A stretch of DNA of 15,251 nt, taken from assembly GCA_964415605.1 (NCBI GenBank), contig CAYQBA010000118.1, positions 1-15,251 of the forward strand, read 5' to 3'. Under the pieces are notes generated by a model. It was not told the DNA's origin. It saw only the letters and a program-made list of their open reading frames with translations, and made no database searches. Shown here in pieces: positions 14,496 to 15,251 of this stretch (its first letter is position 1; each line of letters begins with the position of its first letter). The position numbers and the translations under genes are program-made. This DNA is from UCB3 sp964415605. Its GTDB lineage: Bacteria > Chloroflexota > Anaerolineae > Epilineales > Epilineaceae.

Positions 14496-15251
14496 GTGGT
14501 CCGACCGTTCACCCCGCGGGACGCCTTGCGCCTGCGCCGCCAACAACAGACTGGTACGTGCCTCGAGCTGGAATCCTCGGTGCTGCTGGGCGGCTCCCCG
14601 CTGGCATGGGCGATGCGAGCGTGCTGGCCCCTCGGCGACCGCCCGCTGCAGACCTACGTGGCGCGGTTCCTCGATGGCAACGCCCCGGACGGCTTCGCCC
14701 AGGTGCGCACCCGACGGCGCGGCGCCGACGCCGACCTCGTCTTTGTCGCGCCGGCCCTCGACGAGACGCCGCGTGCGGCGCTGGGATGGCATCGGCTGCT
14801 CGCCGAGGTCTGTCAGTCGCTGGGCGCCCAGGGCATCCAGCGCGTCCATGTCGCCGTCCCCGACGACGATCAGCTCTTGCTCCAGCTGGCACGCCAGCTC
14901 GGGTTCGCCGTCGTGACAGGCGACACCGTCCTGTGCCGGCCGCCGGGCCGCCCCGTCGCGGCCGCCACCGCCGCCGCCGCCGACGCGGTCCCCGAAGCCG
15001 CGGCTCACCGCCCCACCATCGAGGGCTGGCTCTACCGTGCCTGGCCGGACCCCGTCCGCCACACGCGCGAGACGGCCGAGGGAGCCTGGGACGACTACCC
15101 CGTCGGCGGCCACGCGGCCGGCGCCGCCCTGCGGCGGGTTTGGGTCGACGGGCGCGGCGCCCCGCGCGCCGCATGGCGGCTGTACGCGGGCCCGGCCGGC
15201 CTGTGGCTGCGCGTGGCGGTCGCCGCCGACGCCGATGCCGGTGCGGCTGTG
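14496..15251 (+). CDS. GNAT-like acetyltransferase-fold protein, 3' end cut by window edge
   Basis: An open frame of 252 codons from GTG 14496 runs off the right edge without a stop. The protein starts MVRPFTPRDALRLRRQQQTG, an opening typical of GNAT proteins (beta1-alpha1 region). It continues with AWAMRACWPLG, GFAQVRTRRRGADADLVFVA (a beta4/beta5-like strand pair), WHRLLAEVCQSLGAQGIQRV and LLLQLARQLGFAVVTGDTVL, the helix-strand pattern near the GNAT C-terminus. A clear acetyl-CoA pyrophosphate loop (Q/RxxGxG/A) is not visible, so catalysis is uncertain. A second region begins after an Ala-rich linker (about residues 150-165), with IEGWLYRAWPD, and is incomplete. I recall similar uncharacterised proteins from Chloroflexota. 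The start is chosen because TATACT lies exactly 7 nt upstream, predicting a leaderless mRNA. Confidence 0.75.
   Translation, partial: MVRPFTPRDALRLRRQQQTGTCLELESSVLLGGSPLAWAMRACWPLGDRPLQTYVARFLDGNAPDGFAQVRTRRRGADADLVFVAPALDETPRAALGWHRLLAEVCQSLGAQGIQRVHVAVPDDDQLLLQLARQLGFAVVTGDTVLCRPPGRPVAAATAAAADAVPEAAAHRPTIEGWLYRAWPDPVRHTRETAEGAWDDYPVGGHAAGAALRRVWVDGRGAPRAAWRLYAGPAGLWLRVAVAADADAGAAV

Overview
The window is a very GC-rich bacterial chromosomal segment (about three quarters G+C by eye) packed with ordinary protein-coding genes. I see no RNA genes, insertion sequences, CRISPR arrays or phage genes. The mix suggests a high-GC, non-proteobacterial lineage, with Chloroflexota as my best guess: lipoproteins with LAAC lipoboxes, a Thermus-like EF-P with an arginine loop tip, a FabL-type enoyl reductase, DUF4230 and DUF1232 proteins, a STAND/AfsR-like ATPase, and a GNAT-like protein of a type I associate with Chloroflexota. 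The phylum call is inference and is not proven by any one gene.

Layout. (1) Positions 1-3499, minus strand: an ABC-2 exporter ATPase (GTG start) overlaps its permease by 4 bp. The 3' part of a secreted TolB-like beta-propeller gene lies downstream and runs off the left edge. (2) Positions 3500-3737: a 238-bp divergent intergenic region with a tandem 8-bp repeat and candidate promoters for both directions. (3) Positions 3738-6475, plus strand: nadB and nadC overlap by 4 bp and form an NAD de novo synthesis operon, with no nadA in the window. (4) Positions 6648-7220: efp, with its own leader and a strong Shine-Dalgarno (SD). (5) Positions 7241-10375, minus strand: a three-gene run of M28-family lipoprotein peptidase, fabL and a DUF4230 membrane protein, convergent with efp. 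(6) Positions 10376-10460: a short divergent promoter region. (7) Positions 10461-15251, plus strand: an orphan family-5 ABC solute-binding lipoprotein, a truncated STAND-type ATPase, a DUF1232 small membrane protein, and a GNAT-like gene running off the right edge. No gene-free stretch exceeds 300 bp.

The clearest non-gene signal is transcriptional. Four genes (M28 peptidase, solute-binding protein, STAND ATPase, GNAT-like protein) each have a near-perfect -10 box of the form (T/G)GCTATNNT, with the start codon 7 or 8 nt after it. The predicted transcription start therefore falls on the first base of ATG or GTG, which implies leaderless mRNAs. Other genes (ABC ATPase, nadC, efp, fabL, DUF1232) have good Shine-Dalgarno sequences instead, so both initiation modes appear side by side. 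I found no convincing new multi-gene defence or metabolic system. The less ordinary proteins are the low-complexity-expanded NadB, the truncated ATPase with no effector or repeat domain, and the solute-binding protein without permeases.
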